Origin: Collinsella bouchesdurhonensis
Lineage (GTDB): Bacteria; Actinomycetota; Coriobacteriia; Coriobacteriales; Coriobacteriaceae
Length of the DNA: 64,000 bases
Direction of reading: 5' to 3'
NCBI RefSeq assembly: GCF_900155365.1
Contig: NZ_LT699739.1
Location: 242,333-306,332 of the forward strand
Shown here: positions 24,172 through 33,609 of the stretch, one piece after another
How the letters are laid out: each line of letters starts with the position of its first letter
How positions within the stretch are numbered: the first letter of the stretch is position 1
Position numbers and translations under genes: made by a program
Notes under the pieces: model-generated
Told to the model about the DNA's origin: nothing
The model's input: the letters and a program-made list of their open reading frames with translations, nothing else
The model's database searches: none

Positions 24172-24963
24172 TTACTTTGCCGTCCACCATTGTGCTGAAT
24201 GAGTAATTGTAGCTATGGAAGTGGGCGTGACCCCTGCTTCTTGTGCGGCTTTTGCCAAGATTTCCACGAATGGCTCTTCTGAGCGGTCATGGCCAAGCAG
24301 CAGTACGTCAAGGCCACGTATTGAGAGGTCCTGACAGATATGATAGCCTGCCTCCCCGCAGATAATTGCATCCACGTTTGCCCTGAGCGCCAATTCTCCG
24401 AAATCGCCAAGTGATCCACCGAGAAAAGCCACTCTTGAGATGCGATGGGACGGTTCGCCCCACACACGCGGCTGTGTATGGAAGACGCGAGAAGCACAGG
24501 AGGCGAGTTCGGCGAGGTTGGTTTCTGCAATGTCCGCGACTGCTCCCAGGCCAAGAAGATCGGGCTGTTGCATAAATTCAAGCGAAGAAGACGCGGTGAA
24601 GTCCATGAGTTCGGGCAGGAGCGTTCGGGCTGCTGCCGAGCGATCGAGATTGGTATGCATCGAAATTACCGACACACCGAGGCGAGCGGCTTCGTAAACA
24701 ACGGAGGAGGAGCTGGGGGTAAGGCTTTCGGCAGGCTTAAATGCATCCGGAGCTTTGATATAGACAGGATGATGCGTAAGCAGGACATTCGAGCCCAATT
24801 TGTGAGCGGAGCGAACATTGTCGAGAGTGGCATCGAGGGCACACGTCACGCCCGTGATTGTAGACGAGGGGTCTCCAACGGACAGTCCGACGTGATCCCA
24901 AGGCTCGGCGGTATCGAGCGGAAACGCTTTGAAAAGAGCGTCTAGAAGGCTAGCAACCAGCAT
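24172..24963 (-). CDS. Nif3-like dinuclear metal centre protein (GTP cyclohydrolase I type 2 family)
   Basis: A 263-aa Nif3/YbgI family protein. It begins LLDALFKAFPLDTAEPWDHVGLSVGD and has the metal-binding HHPVY (LLTHHPVYIK), MHTNLD, and C-terminal GEAGYH and LLGHDRSEEPF. Family members form hexameric rings with a two-metal site; the physiological role is unclear. The ATG at 24963 lies 14 bp inside the end of the cysteine desulfurase gene, indicating coupling. Confidence 0.9.
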   Translation of the reverse strand: MLVASLLDALFKAFPLDTAEPWDHVGLSVGDPSSTITGVTCALDATLDNVRSAHKLGSNVLLTHHPVYIKAPDAFKPAESLTPSSSSVVYEAARLGVSVISMHTNLDRSAAARTLLPELMDFTASSSLEFMQQPDLLGLGAVADIAETNLAELASCASRVFHTQPRVWGEPSHRISRVAFLGGSLGDFGELALRANVDAIICGEAGYHICQDLSIRGLDVLLLGHDRSEEPFVEILAKAAQEAGVTPTSIATITHSAQWWTAK

Positions 24964-26137
24964 GAGGTTCTCCGATAAGTTCGAAAAGACACGAGCAGAA
25001 CCGATCGAGCGAGGCGGGGTCGATTCGGTCGTCAAAAGAAATGCGCAGGGAGCCCAGTGCGCGATTGCGCGGAATACCCATTGCGAGCAAAACATGGCTG
25101 GCATCTTGATTGCCACTTGTGCAGGCTGAGCCAGCAGACACTTCAAAACCACGGGCATCAAGCTGCAAAATGAGGTCTTCTGAGTCGAAATTATCGACGG
25201 TGATGGAAACAATGCCGGGGAGATGGTCGACTTTGCGATACTCGCCTATTGTTGCACGGATAAGCGGATGCTTCACCAGGCGGTCATAAAGAGCGTTGGA
25301 AAGTTCGGTAAGGCGAGCGAAGTCATGTGCCACATTTGGATATACCTCCGAGGCAGCTGCTGTCAACGCGATTATTTGACGCAAGTCTTGTGTCCCCGGA
25401 CGCCTACCTGCTTCCTGACCTCCTCCAAAGATGCGAGGTTGAAAGGGCGTACGCGTCTTTAAATACAGCGCACCCACTCCCACGGGGCCACCGATTTTAT
25501 GACCAGCGAGGGAAAGGGCGTCGATACCGAGGCTATCGATATCAAGTGGGACGTGAAGAAAACCCTGAATAGCATCTGTATGAAAATAGGCCCCATGTTC
25601 ATGAGCGCAGGCTGCAAGGTCGGCGATAGGCTGAACTGCTCCCGTTTCGTTGTTGGCGAGCATTACCGAAACGAGGGCAACCGAATCGTCCATCATGCTG
25701 GCGAGGGTTTTCGCTTCGATAACTCCATGGCTGTTGGGCAAAATCAAATCGGTGGTAAAGCCTGCGGCATGAAGCAGAGGAATGTTGTCGAGCATCGAAT
25801 CGTGTTCGATCGCCGAGATGAGAACGCGCGTGCGCTGCTTATTTGACTGTCTGGCTCCCTCGGCTATACCAAGAAGGGCCATTGCGTTGGCTTCGGTGCC
25901 TCCGCCAGTAAAGATGACTTCGCTTGGGCGAACAGATCGTCCAAGCGTTTGAGCGAGCGAGCGGCGGCATCCCTCGAGCTTTTGTGCCGCCGCTCGACCT
26001 AGAGAGTGAAGTGAATTGGGGTTGACTCCGGCAAGCGGGCCATTGTCATATTCGCGCTGAGCATCGATGGCGGAGAGGCGAAGAGGGGTCGATGCGGCGT
26101 AATCTAGATTCACTATTTCGGTATGGGCGAAGGACAT
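24950..26137 (-). CDS. Cysteine desulfurase (NifS/IscS-like, class V aminotransferase)
   Basis: PLP enzyme that removes sulfur from cysteine for Fe-S clusters or tRNA thiolation. It has LDYAASTPL at the N terminus, GGGTEANAMAL, the Schiff-base Lys in LAGHKIGG, GGGQEAGRRPGT, and the persulfide Cys in SAGSACTSG near residue 330. At 395 aa from the ATG at 26137 it is normal; a frame continuing 60 residues upstream overlaps rpe and is rejected. A thiouridylase (mnmA) or IscU partner is not in the window, so the sulfur acceptor is not known. Confidence 0.92.
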   Translation of the reverse strand: MSFAHTEIVNLDYAASTPLRLSAIDAQREYDNGPLAGVNPNSLHSLGRAAAQKLEGCRRSLAQTLGRSVRPSEVIFTGGGTEANAMALLGIAEGARQSNKQRTRVLISAIEHDSMLDNIPLLHAAGFTTDLILPNSHGVIEAKTLASMMDDSVALVSVMLANNETGAVQPIADLAACAHEHGAYFHTDAIQGFLHVPLDIDSLGIDALSLAGHKIGGPVGVGALYLKTRTPFQPRIFGGGQEAGRRPGTQDLRQIIALTAAASEVYPNVAHDFARLTELSNALYDRLVKHPLIRATIGEYRKVDHLPGIVSITVDNFDSEDLILQLDARGFEVSAGSACTSGNQDASHVLLAMGIPRNRALGSLRISFDDRIDPASLDRFCSCLFELIGEPHAGC

Positions 26138-26150
26138 GGTCGGTCTATCT

Positions 26151-26828
26151 CTAGGCGTTTTGTTTCGCGATGCCTCGAGTGCCGGCCTCGCGAAGGTCGA
26201 AAACAGCCTGAGCGGGATCATGCGATCCAAAGACGGCGGAGCCAGCAACAAGAACGTTGGCGCCGGCGGCAACGTTCTGTTCGATATTGCCCATGCCAAC
26301 ACCGCCATCGACCTCAATCATTGGGTCGACACCGTGGCGTTTGCACAAGGCAGTGAGCTCGCGAAGCTTGGCATACGTTGCCTCAATATACTTTTGACCG
26401 CCGAATCCGGGATTCACGCTCATAAGCAGAACCATATCAAGATCATCGATGATGCTCTCGAGAAGGCAAACAGGTGTTGCGGGATTCAAAACAACGCCGG
26501 CTTGAACGCCCTTGTCATGGAGGCGCGATACGATTCGATGCAAGTGCGTCGCAGCCTCGTAGTGAACCGTAATGAGGTCGGCGCCGGCGTCGGCATACCA
26601 GTCAATGGATTCTTCGGGATTCGAGACCATCATGTGCACGTCGAGCGGCACGTTGCTTACGCGCTTGGCAACACGTACGACCTCGGGTCCAAAGGTAAGA
26701 TTTGGAGTAAAGTGGCCATCCATGACATCGATATGAATGAAATCGGCGTTTGAGATTTTCTCCAAATCCCCCGCAAGATTGCCAAGGTCGGCGGAGAGAA
26801 TTGAAGGCGAGATTTTAACGTTGCGCAT
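26151..26828 (-). CDS. rpe: Ribulose-phosphate 3-epimerase
   Basis: Interconverts ribulose 5-phosphate and xylulose 5-phosphate. It has PSILSADLGNL, FIHIDVMDGHFTPNLTFGP (metal His and Asp), LDVHMMVSNPE, MSVNPGFGGQKYI and IEVDGGVG, which carries the second Asp. At 225 aa it is a full TIM barrel. It lies 13 bp before the desulfurase start and 13 bp after gpsA. Confidence 0.97.
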   Translation of the reverse strand: MRNVKISPSILSADLGNLAGDLEKISNADFIHIDVMDGHFTPNLTFGPEVVRVAKRVSNVPLDVHMMVSNPEESIDWYADAGADLITVHYEAATHLHRIVSRLHDKGVQAGVVLNPATPVCLLESIIDDLDMVLLMSVNPGFGGQKYIEATYAKLRELTALCKRHGVDPMIEVDGGVGMGNIEQNVAAGANVLVAGSAVFGSHDPAQAVFDLREAGTRGIAKQNA

Positions 26829-26841
26829 TGTTGCACCTTTT

Positions 26842-27849
26842 CTATTCGATGATTCCGTAGAACTCTTCAGTGGGAACGCGATCGACGAGATTGGTCAGGA
26901 CCTCCTGCATGCTTTGTCCATGCCAAAGGGCATCATTGAGGGCAAACGTAAGCGGAGCGTCGACACCGAGGGTGTGGGCGAGTTCGGTTGCACTTTTTGC
27001 TGCGTGAGCGCCCTCGACGACCATATGCGTTTGGTTTTGATACTGCTCCAGGCTGGTGCCTTGGGAGAAAGCATGGCCAAAGGAACGGTTTCGCGAATGT
27101 GGCGATGTGCAAGTTGCTACAAGGTCGCCCATTCCGGCAAGACCCATACAGGTAAGGGCCTCGCCGCCGCGGGCATGAACAAGACGGCTGATCTCGGCCA
27201 GTCCGCGGGTCATGATAAGCGCGAGGGTGTTGTCGCCGAATCCAGCACCCGAGGCAATACCGCACACAATGGCGATGATGTTCTTAACCGCTCCGCACAT
27301 CTCAACGCCAATAACGTCTCCGGAAAGGTAGATTCGGAATTCTGGTGCTAAAAGGATCCCTTTAAAAAAACTGGCGACGTCGTTGTCTTCGGCGGCGATA
27401 ACGGCGGCAGAAAGCTGCCCTTGGCATACCTCTTCTGCGTGGTTGGGGCCAGAGAGTGCTGCAATGCGCTCTGGGTGCCCGCATTCGTCGCCGATGACCT
27501 CATTCATAAGCAGGCCGGTTGTCGACTCGATTCCCTTGGTGAGACAAAGGATCGGTGTGGTTTCGCAGATATAAGGAGCCGCTTGATTCGCGATTTCACG
27601 AAGGTGCGTGGAGGGCACGGCAAAAATAATGCCGTCGGCACATTCAAGTGCTTTCACGATATCGGTTGTAGCGCTAACGTTTTTGGGAAGTTCGTAATGA
27701 GTGAGGTAACGAGGATTGACCCCTTGTTCGTTGATGCCCCGAGCGCATTCTTCGCTATGTGACCACATGATGACGTCGTTGCCATTAAACGCTGCTCGAC
27801 CAGCAATCGCGGTTCCCCAGGAGCCGGAGCCGATCAGGGTGATTTTCAT
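26842..27849 (-). CDS. gpsA: Glycerol-3-phosphate dehydrogenase [NAD(P)+]
   Basis: Makes sn-glycerol 3-phosphate for phospholipids. The Rossmann motif is IGSGSWGTAIA at the N terminus; LCLTKGIE, ALSGPNHAEEV and the catalytic Lys in CGAVKNIIAI follow. At 335 aa it is normal. The ATG overlaps the stop of plsY by four bases, so the enzyme and the acyltransferase that uses its product are translated together. Confidence 0.97.
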   Translation of the reverse strand: MKITLIGSGSWGTAIAGRAAFNGNDVIMWSHSEECARGINEQGVNPRYLTHYELPKNVSATTDIVKALECADGIIFAVPSTHLREIANQAAPYICETTPILCLTKGIESTTGLLMNEVIGDECGHPERIAALSGPNHAEEVCQGQLSAAVIAAEDNDVASFFKGILLAPEFRIYLSGDVIGVEMCGAVKNIIAIVCGIASGAGFGDNTLALIMTRGLAEISRLVHARGGEALTCMGLAGMGDLVATCTSPHSRNRSFGHAFSQGTSLEQYQNQTHMVVEGAHAAKSATELAHTLGVDAPLTFALNDALWHGQSMQEVLTNLVDRVPTEEFYGIIE

Positions 27850-28547
27850 GATGCATCATCCATTTTCGAAACGCGCTTTGTAAAGGAAAGCTTTGATTCT
27901 TTTCCAGCCAGTAGTTTTTTGATATTGCTTCGATGAGCCCATACAACGATGACGCCCATGACAGCCATCAATAGCTTACAGGGAATAGAGGAATAAGGGA
28001 ATGCGATGCTCACCGTAACGGGAACCAACGCCGCAGTTGCTATGGAACCAACCGAGACAAATTTTGTAATCGCTACGAGAACGATAAAGATGCCAAGGTG
28101 AATAAGTGCGAGTGGCCAATACCATCCAAAGAGGACACCGACACCCACGGCAATACCCTTGCCCCCGTGAAAATGAAGGTAAGGAGAAAAAACGTGTCCA
28201 CACAGGCAGGTGAGGGCAACAAGAGCCAGCACCCAATCGGCCGGAGCGCCGGGAGCGAGCATGGCGACGTTGCCCTCAAAGGCTACATGTGCAATGACGA
28301 TACGAGAGACGCAGACTCCTAGCACGCCTTTGAGCATATCGAAAAGCAGCGTTGCGGCGGCTACTTTAGGTCCTGCAACGCGAAGTGCGTTCGTAGTGCC
28401 GATGTTGCCCGATCCGGCATTTCGGATATCGCCGTTGCCGGATAGCTTGCCGATGATCAGACCAAAGGGGATGCCACAGACAAGAAAGGACATGACAACG
28501 CAAACAAGGGTGATTGGCAAGCAAGACTCCAAAGAAAAGCTTTGCAT
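27846..28547 (-). CDS. plsY: Glycerol-3-phosphate acyltransferase PlsY
   Basis: Membrane enzyme that transfers acyl from acyl phosphate to glycerol 3-phosphate. Five hydrophobic segments and the three PlsY motifs are visible: GSGNIGTTNALR, FHGGKGIAVGVG, and the AHRSNIKKLLAGKE end. It is 233 aa. A TAATG overlap joins it to der, and ATGA to gpsA. Confidence 0.94.
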   Translation of the reverse strand: MQSFSLESCLPITLVCVVMSFLVCGIPFGLIIGKLSGNGDIRNAGSGNIGTTNALRVAGPKVAAATLLFDMLKGVLGVCVSRIVIAHVAFEGNVAMLAPGAPADWVLALVALTCLCGHVFSPYLHFHGGKGIAVGVGVLFGWYWPLALIHLGIFIVLVAITKFVSVGSIATAALVPVTVSIAFPYSSIPCKLLMAVMGVIVVWAHRSNIKKLLAGKESKLSFTKRVSKMDDAS

Positions 28548-29890
28548 TACTTATCTTCCTTCCCCATCTCTTTTTGATCCTTCTTGCGGAATCGCAAACG
28601 AATGGGAGTACCCTTGAAATCAAAGGTCGCGCGCATACGGTTCTCAATATAGCGGCGATAGCTATCGTTGATCAGATCGGTGTGGTTGACGAAGAACGTA
28701 AAGGCGGGCGGATTGGTTCCTGTTTGAGTTACGTAGTGCATGCGCAGGCGACGCTTGCCGTCGACAATGGTGTGGCCGAACTCACGCATATCGGTCAAGA
28801 GCTGATTGAGCTTAGAAGTCGAGATGCGTGCCGAACGATTTTGTGCGGCAGAATCGACAAGAGCCCAGATCTTTTCGACCGAGCGGCCAGTGAGGGCAGA
28901 GATTCGCAGGTAATTTGCCCATTTTGCCATACCCATGCGACGTTCGACCGTCTCCATCATCTGTTCGCGCGCATGGTCGTCGGGCAAAAGGTCCCATTTG
29001 TTGAGCAGGACAACGATGGCGCAGCCGCGCTCGATGGCGAGATTGGCGACCTTCTGGTCCTGCTCGGTCATACCGGTGGAAGAGTCGATAACGAGCAGGG
29101 CGACATCGGCACGGTCGATTGCGCGAAGCCCGCGGACCATCGAGTAGTATTCGATATTCTCGTACACGGTGCTCTTTTTACGAATGCCAGCAGTGTCTAC
29201 AAGACGATACTTCTTGTCTCCGCGCTCGATGACGGTATCGATGGCATCGCGCGTGGTGCCGGCGACGTTGGACACAATGGAGCGATCGGAACCAAGAATC
29301 TTGTTGAACAAGGAGGACTTGCCGGCATTGGGCCTACCGATGATGGCGACGGAGAGAATGCCGTCATCGATCTTTTCTTCCTCATACGATTCGGGAAGCA
29401 GCGCGACGACATCATCGAGAAGGTCGCCTGTTCCATGGCCGTGCAGAGCGGAAACCGCGATGGGGTCACCTACGCCCAGCGAATAGAACTCCCAGAGTCG
29501 CTCCTGTTCGCGATCGGGATTGTCGAGCTTGTTGACGAGCAAGAAGGTGGGCTTCTTTGCGCGCTTGATCATGCGCGCAACGCTCTCGTCTTCTTCGGTA
29601 ACGCCGACGGAGCCATCGACAACGAAGAGGATGACGTCGGCTTCTTCTGCGGCGGCAAGAGCTTGGTCGCGAATCGAGGCAGAGAAGATATCCTCGCTTT
29701 TCATGGGCTCGATGCCGCCTGTGTCTACGAGCGTGAACTCATGACCGGACCAATCGGCGTCGTAATAGGAGCGGTCTCGTGTAACGCCACGGCTTTCGTG
29801 GACGATGGCGTCAGAGGTTTGGGCGATGCGATTGACGAGGGTGGATTTACCGACATTCGGACGACCGACGACCGCAACGATGGGCTTCAT
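28547..29890 (-). CDS. der: Ribosome assembly GTPase Der (EngA)
   Basis: Double-GTPase needed for 50S assembly. Two G domains show GRPNVGKSTLVN with DTGGIEP and NKLD, and GRPNAGKSSLFN with DTAGIRKK and NKWD; a C-terminal KH-like domain ends in KGTPIRLRFRKKD. At 447 aa it is full length. AAGGAG precedes the ATG. Next to plsY-gpsA and the DUF512 gene, as in many Bacillota. Confidence 0.97.
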   Translation of the reverse strand: MKPIVAVVGRPNVGKSTLVNRIAQTSDAIVHESRGVTRDRSYYDADWSGHEFTLVDTGGIEPMKSEDIFSASIRDQALAAAEEADVILFVVDGSVGVTEEDESVARMIKRAKKPTFLLVNKLDNPDREQERLWEFYSLGVGDPIAVSALHGHGTGDLLDDVVALLPESYEEEKIDDGILSVAIIGRPNAGKSSLFNKILGSDRSIVSNVAGTTRDAIDTVIERGDKKYRLVDTAGIRKKSTVYENIEYYSMVRGLRAIDRADVALLVIDSSTGMTEQDQKVANLAIERGCAIVVLLNKWDLLPDDHAREQMMETVERRMGMAKWANYLRISALTGRSVEKIWALVDSAAQNRSARISTSKLNQLLTDMREFGHTIVDGKRRLRMHYVTQTGTNPPAFTFFVNHTDLINDSYRRYIENRMRATFDFKGTPIRLRFRKKDQKEMGKEDK

Positions 29891-29918
29891 ATGTATCTCC
29901 TTGCAGACGGGACCTGGA

Positions 29919-31319
29919 TTAAAGGTCGAGTGCTTTGTTAAGTGCTTGCAGCAGGTCTTTCGGCATCGTGGAGACGACGAAAACCTGTGCTCCCCGCGAT
30001 TCGAGCTCGCGGGTTAACTGGTCTTGATGATACTCGTCAAGCGTCATGGCATCAGCGTTGAACATGACGCTAGGCATAAAGAACAGAACGTTTGAGAGAT
30101 CGTCTGGGGTCTGCTCAAGTAGGTCTTGAGCGCAAATAAGGCCGGTGACATCGACATTGCCCCCAAAATAGCGATTCTCGATGCCCAAAACCTTACCGCC
30201 TAGGGGGCTTTTTTCGACAAACCGGGAAACTACGTTGCGTGCAGCCGTTCCAGAAGCAACCATCACGGTGGCGCCTGCGTCATCCAGGGCATGGCGAATT
30301 GCACGAAGACGCTCGGAATCGCACGCGAGTATCTGGTCGGTATCGTCTAGATAGCTACGTATCATGCCAATACCGTCGTAGTATTGCGGATAGCCGTCGT
30401 AGAAGTCAGCTGCAGGTGGGTCTATCCTTGCATCAAGATAAAACTCGTCCGACATTTGAAAGGTGTGGCGCCCAAAACGTTCAAAGGCTCTATCCTGATA
30501 CGGCCTTACCATCTCGATAACATCGCGCGCAGATACGGGATCGTCGGAATACGAGGTGGTAAAGCGATTTTGATGCTTGGTGAACCCAAGGGGGACGATT
30601 CCCAAACTCGTTATTTGCTCATGTTCCTCGCAATAGCGAAGCGTGCGCGCGAGCTCTTCCCCATCGTTGAGCCCGGGACATAAAACGATCTGAGCGTGAA
30701 TCTCGATGCCTGCATCCATGAGCGATTCGAGGACCTCGATGCCGCGTCCGGCGTTTTTGCCCATGAGTTTGCGGCGCACGTCGGGGTCTATAGCATGAAT
30801 GGAGACGTTCATGGGACTCATGTCATGCTCGATAACGTTTTGCACGTCTTCATCGCTCATATTGGTGAGCGTGACAAAATTGCCTTGGAGGAAGCTCAGA
30901 CGGTAATCGTCGTCGCGAATGTAGAGTGTATCGCGCCCTCCTTTGGGAAGCATTGTCATGAAACAAAAGACGCAGGCATTTACGCATGTGCGCATTTCGT
31001 CAAAGATCGGCCCATCAAACTGCAAGCCCCAGTCCTCGCCCGGGAATCGTTCGAGCTCAACGGGGGTGAGGGACCCATCGCTTGGATCGAAGACTTCGAG
31101 GGCCACAGTCTCTTCGTCCGACTCCCAAAGCCAGACGATCATATCGGTAAGCGGCTTGCCATTGACGGATATGACGCGCATTCCCGGCTCAATCCCCACG
31201 TCGTAGGCCGGAGAATCCTCGCGCACAGTAGTTACCAGTGCGCCCTGTCCGGGCTGCGGATCGCGTGAGCGTCCGTAGTTTGCAACCGTATGGGCATAAT
31301 CTGTAATGGTTTGATCCAT
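29919..31319 (-). CDS. DUF512 protein with PDZ and radical SAM-like domains
   Basis: A 466-aa protein: a PDZ-like N-terminal segment (SPAYDVGIEPGMRVISVNG), then a radical-SAM-like core with CVNACVFCFM near residue 113 (cysteines in CxxxCxxC spacing) and a DUF512 C terminus (about 250-466, with GTAARNVVSRF and LICAQDLL). The family is very often beside der, suggesting a link with ribosome assembly or RNA modification, but the reaction is unknown. IspH lies just upstream. Confidence 0.85.
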   Translation of the reverse strand: MDQTITDYAHTVANYGRSRDPQPGQGALVTTVREDSPAYDVGIEPGMRVISVNGKPLTDMIVWLWESDEETVALEVFDPSDGSLTPVELERFPGEDWGLQFDGPIFDEMRTCVNACVFCFMTMLPKGGRDTLYIRDDDYRLSFLQGNFVTLTNMSDEDVQNVIEHDMSPMNVSIHAIDPDVRRKLMGKNAGRGIEVLESLMDAGIEIHAQIVLCPGLNDGEELARTLRYCEEHEQITSLGIVPLGFTKHQNRFTTSYSDDPVSARDVIEMVRPYQDRAFERFGRHTFQMSDEFYLDARIDPPAADFYDGYPQYYDGIGMIRSYLDDTDQILACDSERLRAIRHALDDAGATVMVASGTAARNVVSRFVEKSPLGGKVLGIENRYFGGNVDVTGLICAQDLLEQTPDDLSNVLFFMPSVMFNADAMTLDEYHQDQLTRELESRGAQVFVVSTMPKDLLQALNKALDL

Positions 31320-31320
31320 G

Positions 31321-32169
31321 TTAGGAAGTAATCTGCTTTAAGGTTGATAGAACATCGTCAATTTGTCCTTGTGGAGTTGAAGCGCCCGCGGTGATGCCGA
31401 TATTGCTAGCGCAAGCGACCCATTTTGGGTCGATTTCCCGAGCGTCTTCTATGTGGTAGGTGCAGGGGCACACGTCGTGACATATCTGGAACAAACGTCG
31501 CGTGTTGCCCGAATTGCGCCCACCTATGACAAGCATGAGATCACATGTGGCTGCAAGAGCGCGCGCTGCCTCCTGGCGTTCGTTCGTCGCGCTGCAGATG
31601 GTATCGAAAACGCGAACCTCGCGAGCGCGAAGGAGCAAGGCGTCAACTACCTCGCGAAGATTTTTACTGGTCTGCGTAGTCTGTACGACAACCCCCACAC
31701 GCGAGGAGATATCAAGGAATTCAACCTCTTGGGCGGAACTGACAATGCAAGCCTTGCCATCGGTGCAGCCAAGAATTCCTTCGACTTCGGGATGACCTGC
31801 CTCGCCCACGATGACAACTTGGTAACCACCCCTATAAAGCGATCGCGCATGGTCTTGCACGCGCTTAACAAAGGGGCACGTGGCGTCGACAACGTGCAGT
31901 CCTGCGTCTTTGGCGGCTTGCTTGACTTGAGGCGCAACTCCGTGCGCGCGGATAATCAAGGTTCCATCTTTAACTTCGTCAACCGAGTGGGCAACATGTG
32001 CACCTTGCTGCTCAAGATCTTGGACAACGCGTGGATTGTGAATCAGTTCACCGAGAGTGTGAATTGAGCCATCTTGCTCGGCGAGAACCTTAGAGGCTTC
32101 TTCGAGCGCGCGCTTCACTCCAAAGCAAACGCCTGCATGCTGTGCAACTCGAATCGAGGGCGAGGTCAT
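31321..32169 (-). CDS. ispH: 4-hydroxy-3-methylbut-2-enyl diphosphate reductase
   Basis: Last step of the MEP isoprenoid pathway, an Fe-S enzyme. Three cluster cysteines are in AGVCFGVKRAL, DATCPFVKRV and DTICSATNERQ; HGVAPQV and GEAGHPEVEG are the substrate-binding His motifs. At 282 aa it is normal. A TAATG junction links it to plsC. Dxr and IspG of the same pathway are at 42-46 kb. Confidence 0.96.
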   Translation of the reverse strand: MTSPSIRVAQHAGVCFGVKRALEEASKVLAEQDGSIHTLGELIHNPRVVQDLEQQGAHVAHSVDEVKDGTLIIRAHGVAPQVKQAAKDAGLHVVDATCPFVKRVQDHARSLYRGGYQVVIVGEAGHPEVEGILGCTDGKACIVSSAQEVEFLDISSRVGVVVQTTQTSKNLREVVDALLLRAREVRVFDTICSATNERQEAARALAATCDLMLVIGGRNSGNTRRLFQICHDVCPCTYHIEDAREIDPKWVACASNIGITAGASTPQGQIDDVLSTLKQITS

Positions 32170-32897
32170 TATTTCCTCCCGGGATGCTCGGCTTGAAGCT
32201 CATCTCGAAGCGCGTACATACGATTCACGGCCTCGTTTTCGATCCAAGTGCTTTTTTCTTTGCGTTTGAGATCGTTGGGAGCATCATCAAAGCTTAGCTT
32301 TTCTCCCGCCTTCATCCAGCACTTGAGCGGCTTCGTAATCTTTGAGCCTTTGGGAGTCAAATCCCTGAATCCGCATACAGCCATCGGGGAGATTGTTGCC
32401 TTGCCCATGCTTGCAATGATGGCAAAGCCACCGTGTACAACCACCGGTTGATCATCGGTTCGAATGCGTGTTCCCTCGGGGAAAATCAAGATGTCTTCAC
32501 CGCGTTGCAAGGCGTGCTGGGCATAGCGAAGAGACTTGAGGTCGGCGGTGCCGCGTGCAACGGGAATGCCCCCCACACGCGAAAAGGCCCATTTAACGAT
32601 TTTGGTCTTGTTGAACTCGGATTTAAAAATGGGGCGTACGCGATGGCCTTTTGCCCAAATATGGGCAACGATGGCAATAACCTCCGCCATGGAGGTGTGA
32701 TTGCAAATGATCACGGTACCGCGTTCGCTATTGGAATCGAAGAGCTTGTCGGCGTCCTCAAAGTCCCAACGCCACATAATCTTGGAAAAGGCAAACAAGA
32801 TCGCAAGAACTATGCTGTACATTGCCCTGAGTCCCACGGGGTACTCGCGCATTCCATGGCCGTAATAGTCCTCGTAGGTTGACGTAAAGTGATGCAT
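32169..32897 (-). CDS. plsC: 1-acyl-sn-glycerol-3-phosphate acyltransferase
   Basis: Adds the second acyl chain to make phosphatidic acid. The membrane-associated segment (about 24-43) precedes NHTSMAE, where the usual HX4D motif has Glu instead of Asp; ARG (GGIPVARG) and FPEGTR are intact. It is 242 aa. Lying 1 bp after cmk and joined to ispH, it fits the Gram-positive cmk-plsC-ispH order. HX4E variants occur in some active acyltransferases, so activity is likely. Confidence 0.88.
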   Translation of the reverse strand: MHHFTSTYEDYYGHGMREYPVGLRAMYSIVLAILFAFSKIMWRWDFEDADKLFDSNSERGTVIICNHTSMAEVIAIVAHIWAKGHRVRPIFKSEFNKTKIVKWAFSRVGGIPVARGTADLKSLRYAQHALQRGEDILIFPEGTRIRTDDQPVVVHGGFAIIASMGKATISPMAVCGFRDLTPKGSKITKPLKCWMKAGEKLSFDDAPNDLKRKEKSTWIENEAVNRMYALRDELQAEHPGRK

Positions 32898-32898
32898 A

Positions 32899-33576
32899 TT
32901 AGCTCACCTGCTTAACGAGTGCGCAAATCTTATCGCACACGGCTTCGATGCTCTGGGATGAAGAGTCGATGTGGTAGGCATCGTCGGCGGCACGCAAGGG
33001 TGCAACCGCACGATGAGAGTCGAGGTCATCGCGACGCTCGATATCGGCGAGGGTTTTTTCGACAAGTGCGTCGATTTCTGTTTGATCGAGCTGAGTGTCC
33101 CCAAGACGCTGGAGTACGCGACGACGAGCGCGCTCGCGCGGGTCGGCGGTCAAAAAGACCTTGACCTCCGCTTGCGGGAACACGACGGTGCCGATATCGC
33201 GACCCTCTGCGACAACGTTGCGGGTTGCGGCAAAATGGCGCTGGCATCGAAGAAGCGCCTTTCGCACATCCGGATAGGCTGAAACTTTGGAAACGATACG
33301 ATCGGTCTCTGGAGTGCGGATTTCGCGAGAAACGTCTTTACCATCGGCGAAGACATGCTGCATGCCATCGATGGTATCGAATGTGATGGTCAGATCGTTT
33401 GCACAGGCGGTCACCGCCTTTTCGTCATCGAGGTCGATTCCAGAAGAAGCGCAGACAAACGCAACGGTACGATACATTGCTCCCGTATCGAGCTTATCGA
33501 ACTTCAATCGATCGGCGATGAGGTTGGCGATGGTCGATTTGCCCGATCCGGCGGGTCCGTCGATTGCGATAATCAT
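32899..33576 (-). CDS. cmk: Cytidylate kinase
   Basis: Phosphorylates CMP/dCMP. The P-loop IAIDGPAGSGKST begins at residue 3; LDTGAMYRTVAF and VAEGRDIGTVVFP follow. The ATG at 33576 is chosen because the conserved family start is MIIAIDGPAG; a TTG four codons upstream with AAAGG before it is equally possible. The length of 225 aa is normal. In the rluB-cmk-plsC run. Confidence 0.95.
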   Translation of the reverse strand: MIIAIDGPAGSGKSTIANLIADRLKFDKLDTGAMYRTVAFVCASSGIDLDDEKAVTACANDLTITFDTIDGMQHVFADGKDVSREIRTPETDRIVSKVSAYPDVRKALLRCQRHFAATRNVVAEGRDIGTVVFPQAEVKVFLTADPRERARRRVLQRLGDTQLDQTEIDALVEKTLADIERRDDLDSHRAVAPLRAADDAYHIDSSSQSIEAVCDKICALVKQVS

Positions 33577-33609
33577 GATAGTTTCCAAGAGGCCTTTCTA
33601 TCAGGTTGG

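Noticed and set aside
28514-29941. A 475-codon open frame on the + strand opposite der
   Set aside because: It is the antisense of a clear GTPase gene, has no family resemblance, no ribosome-binding site and codon use mirrors der.
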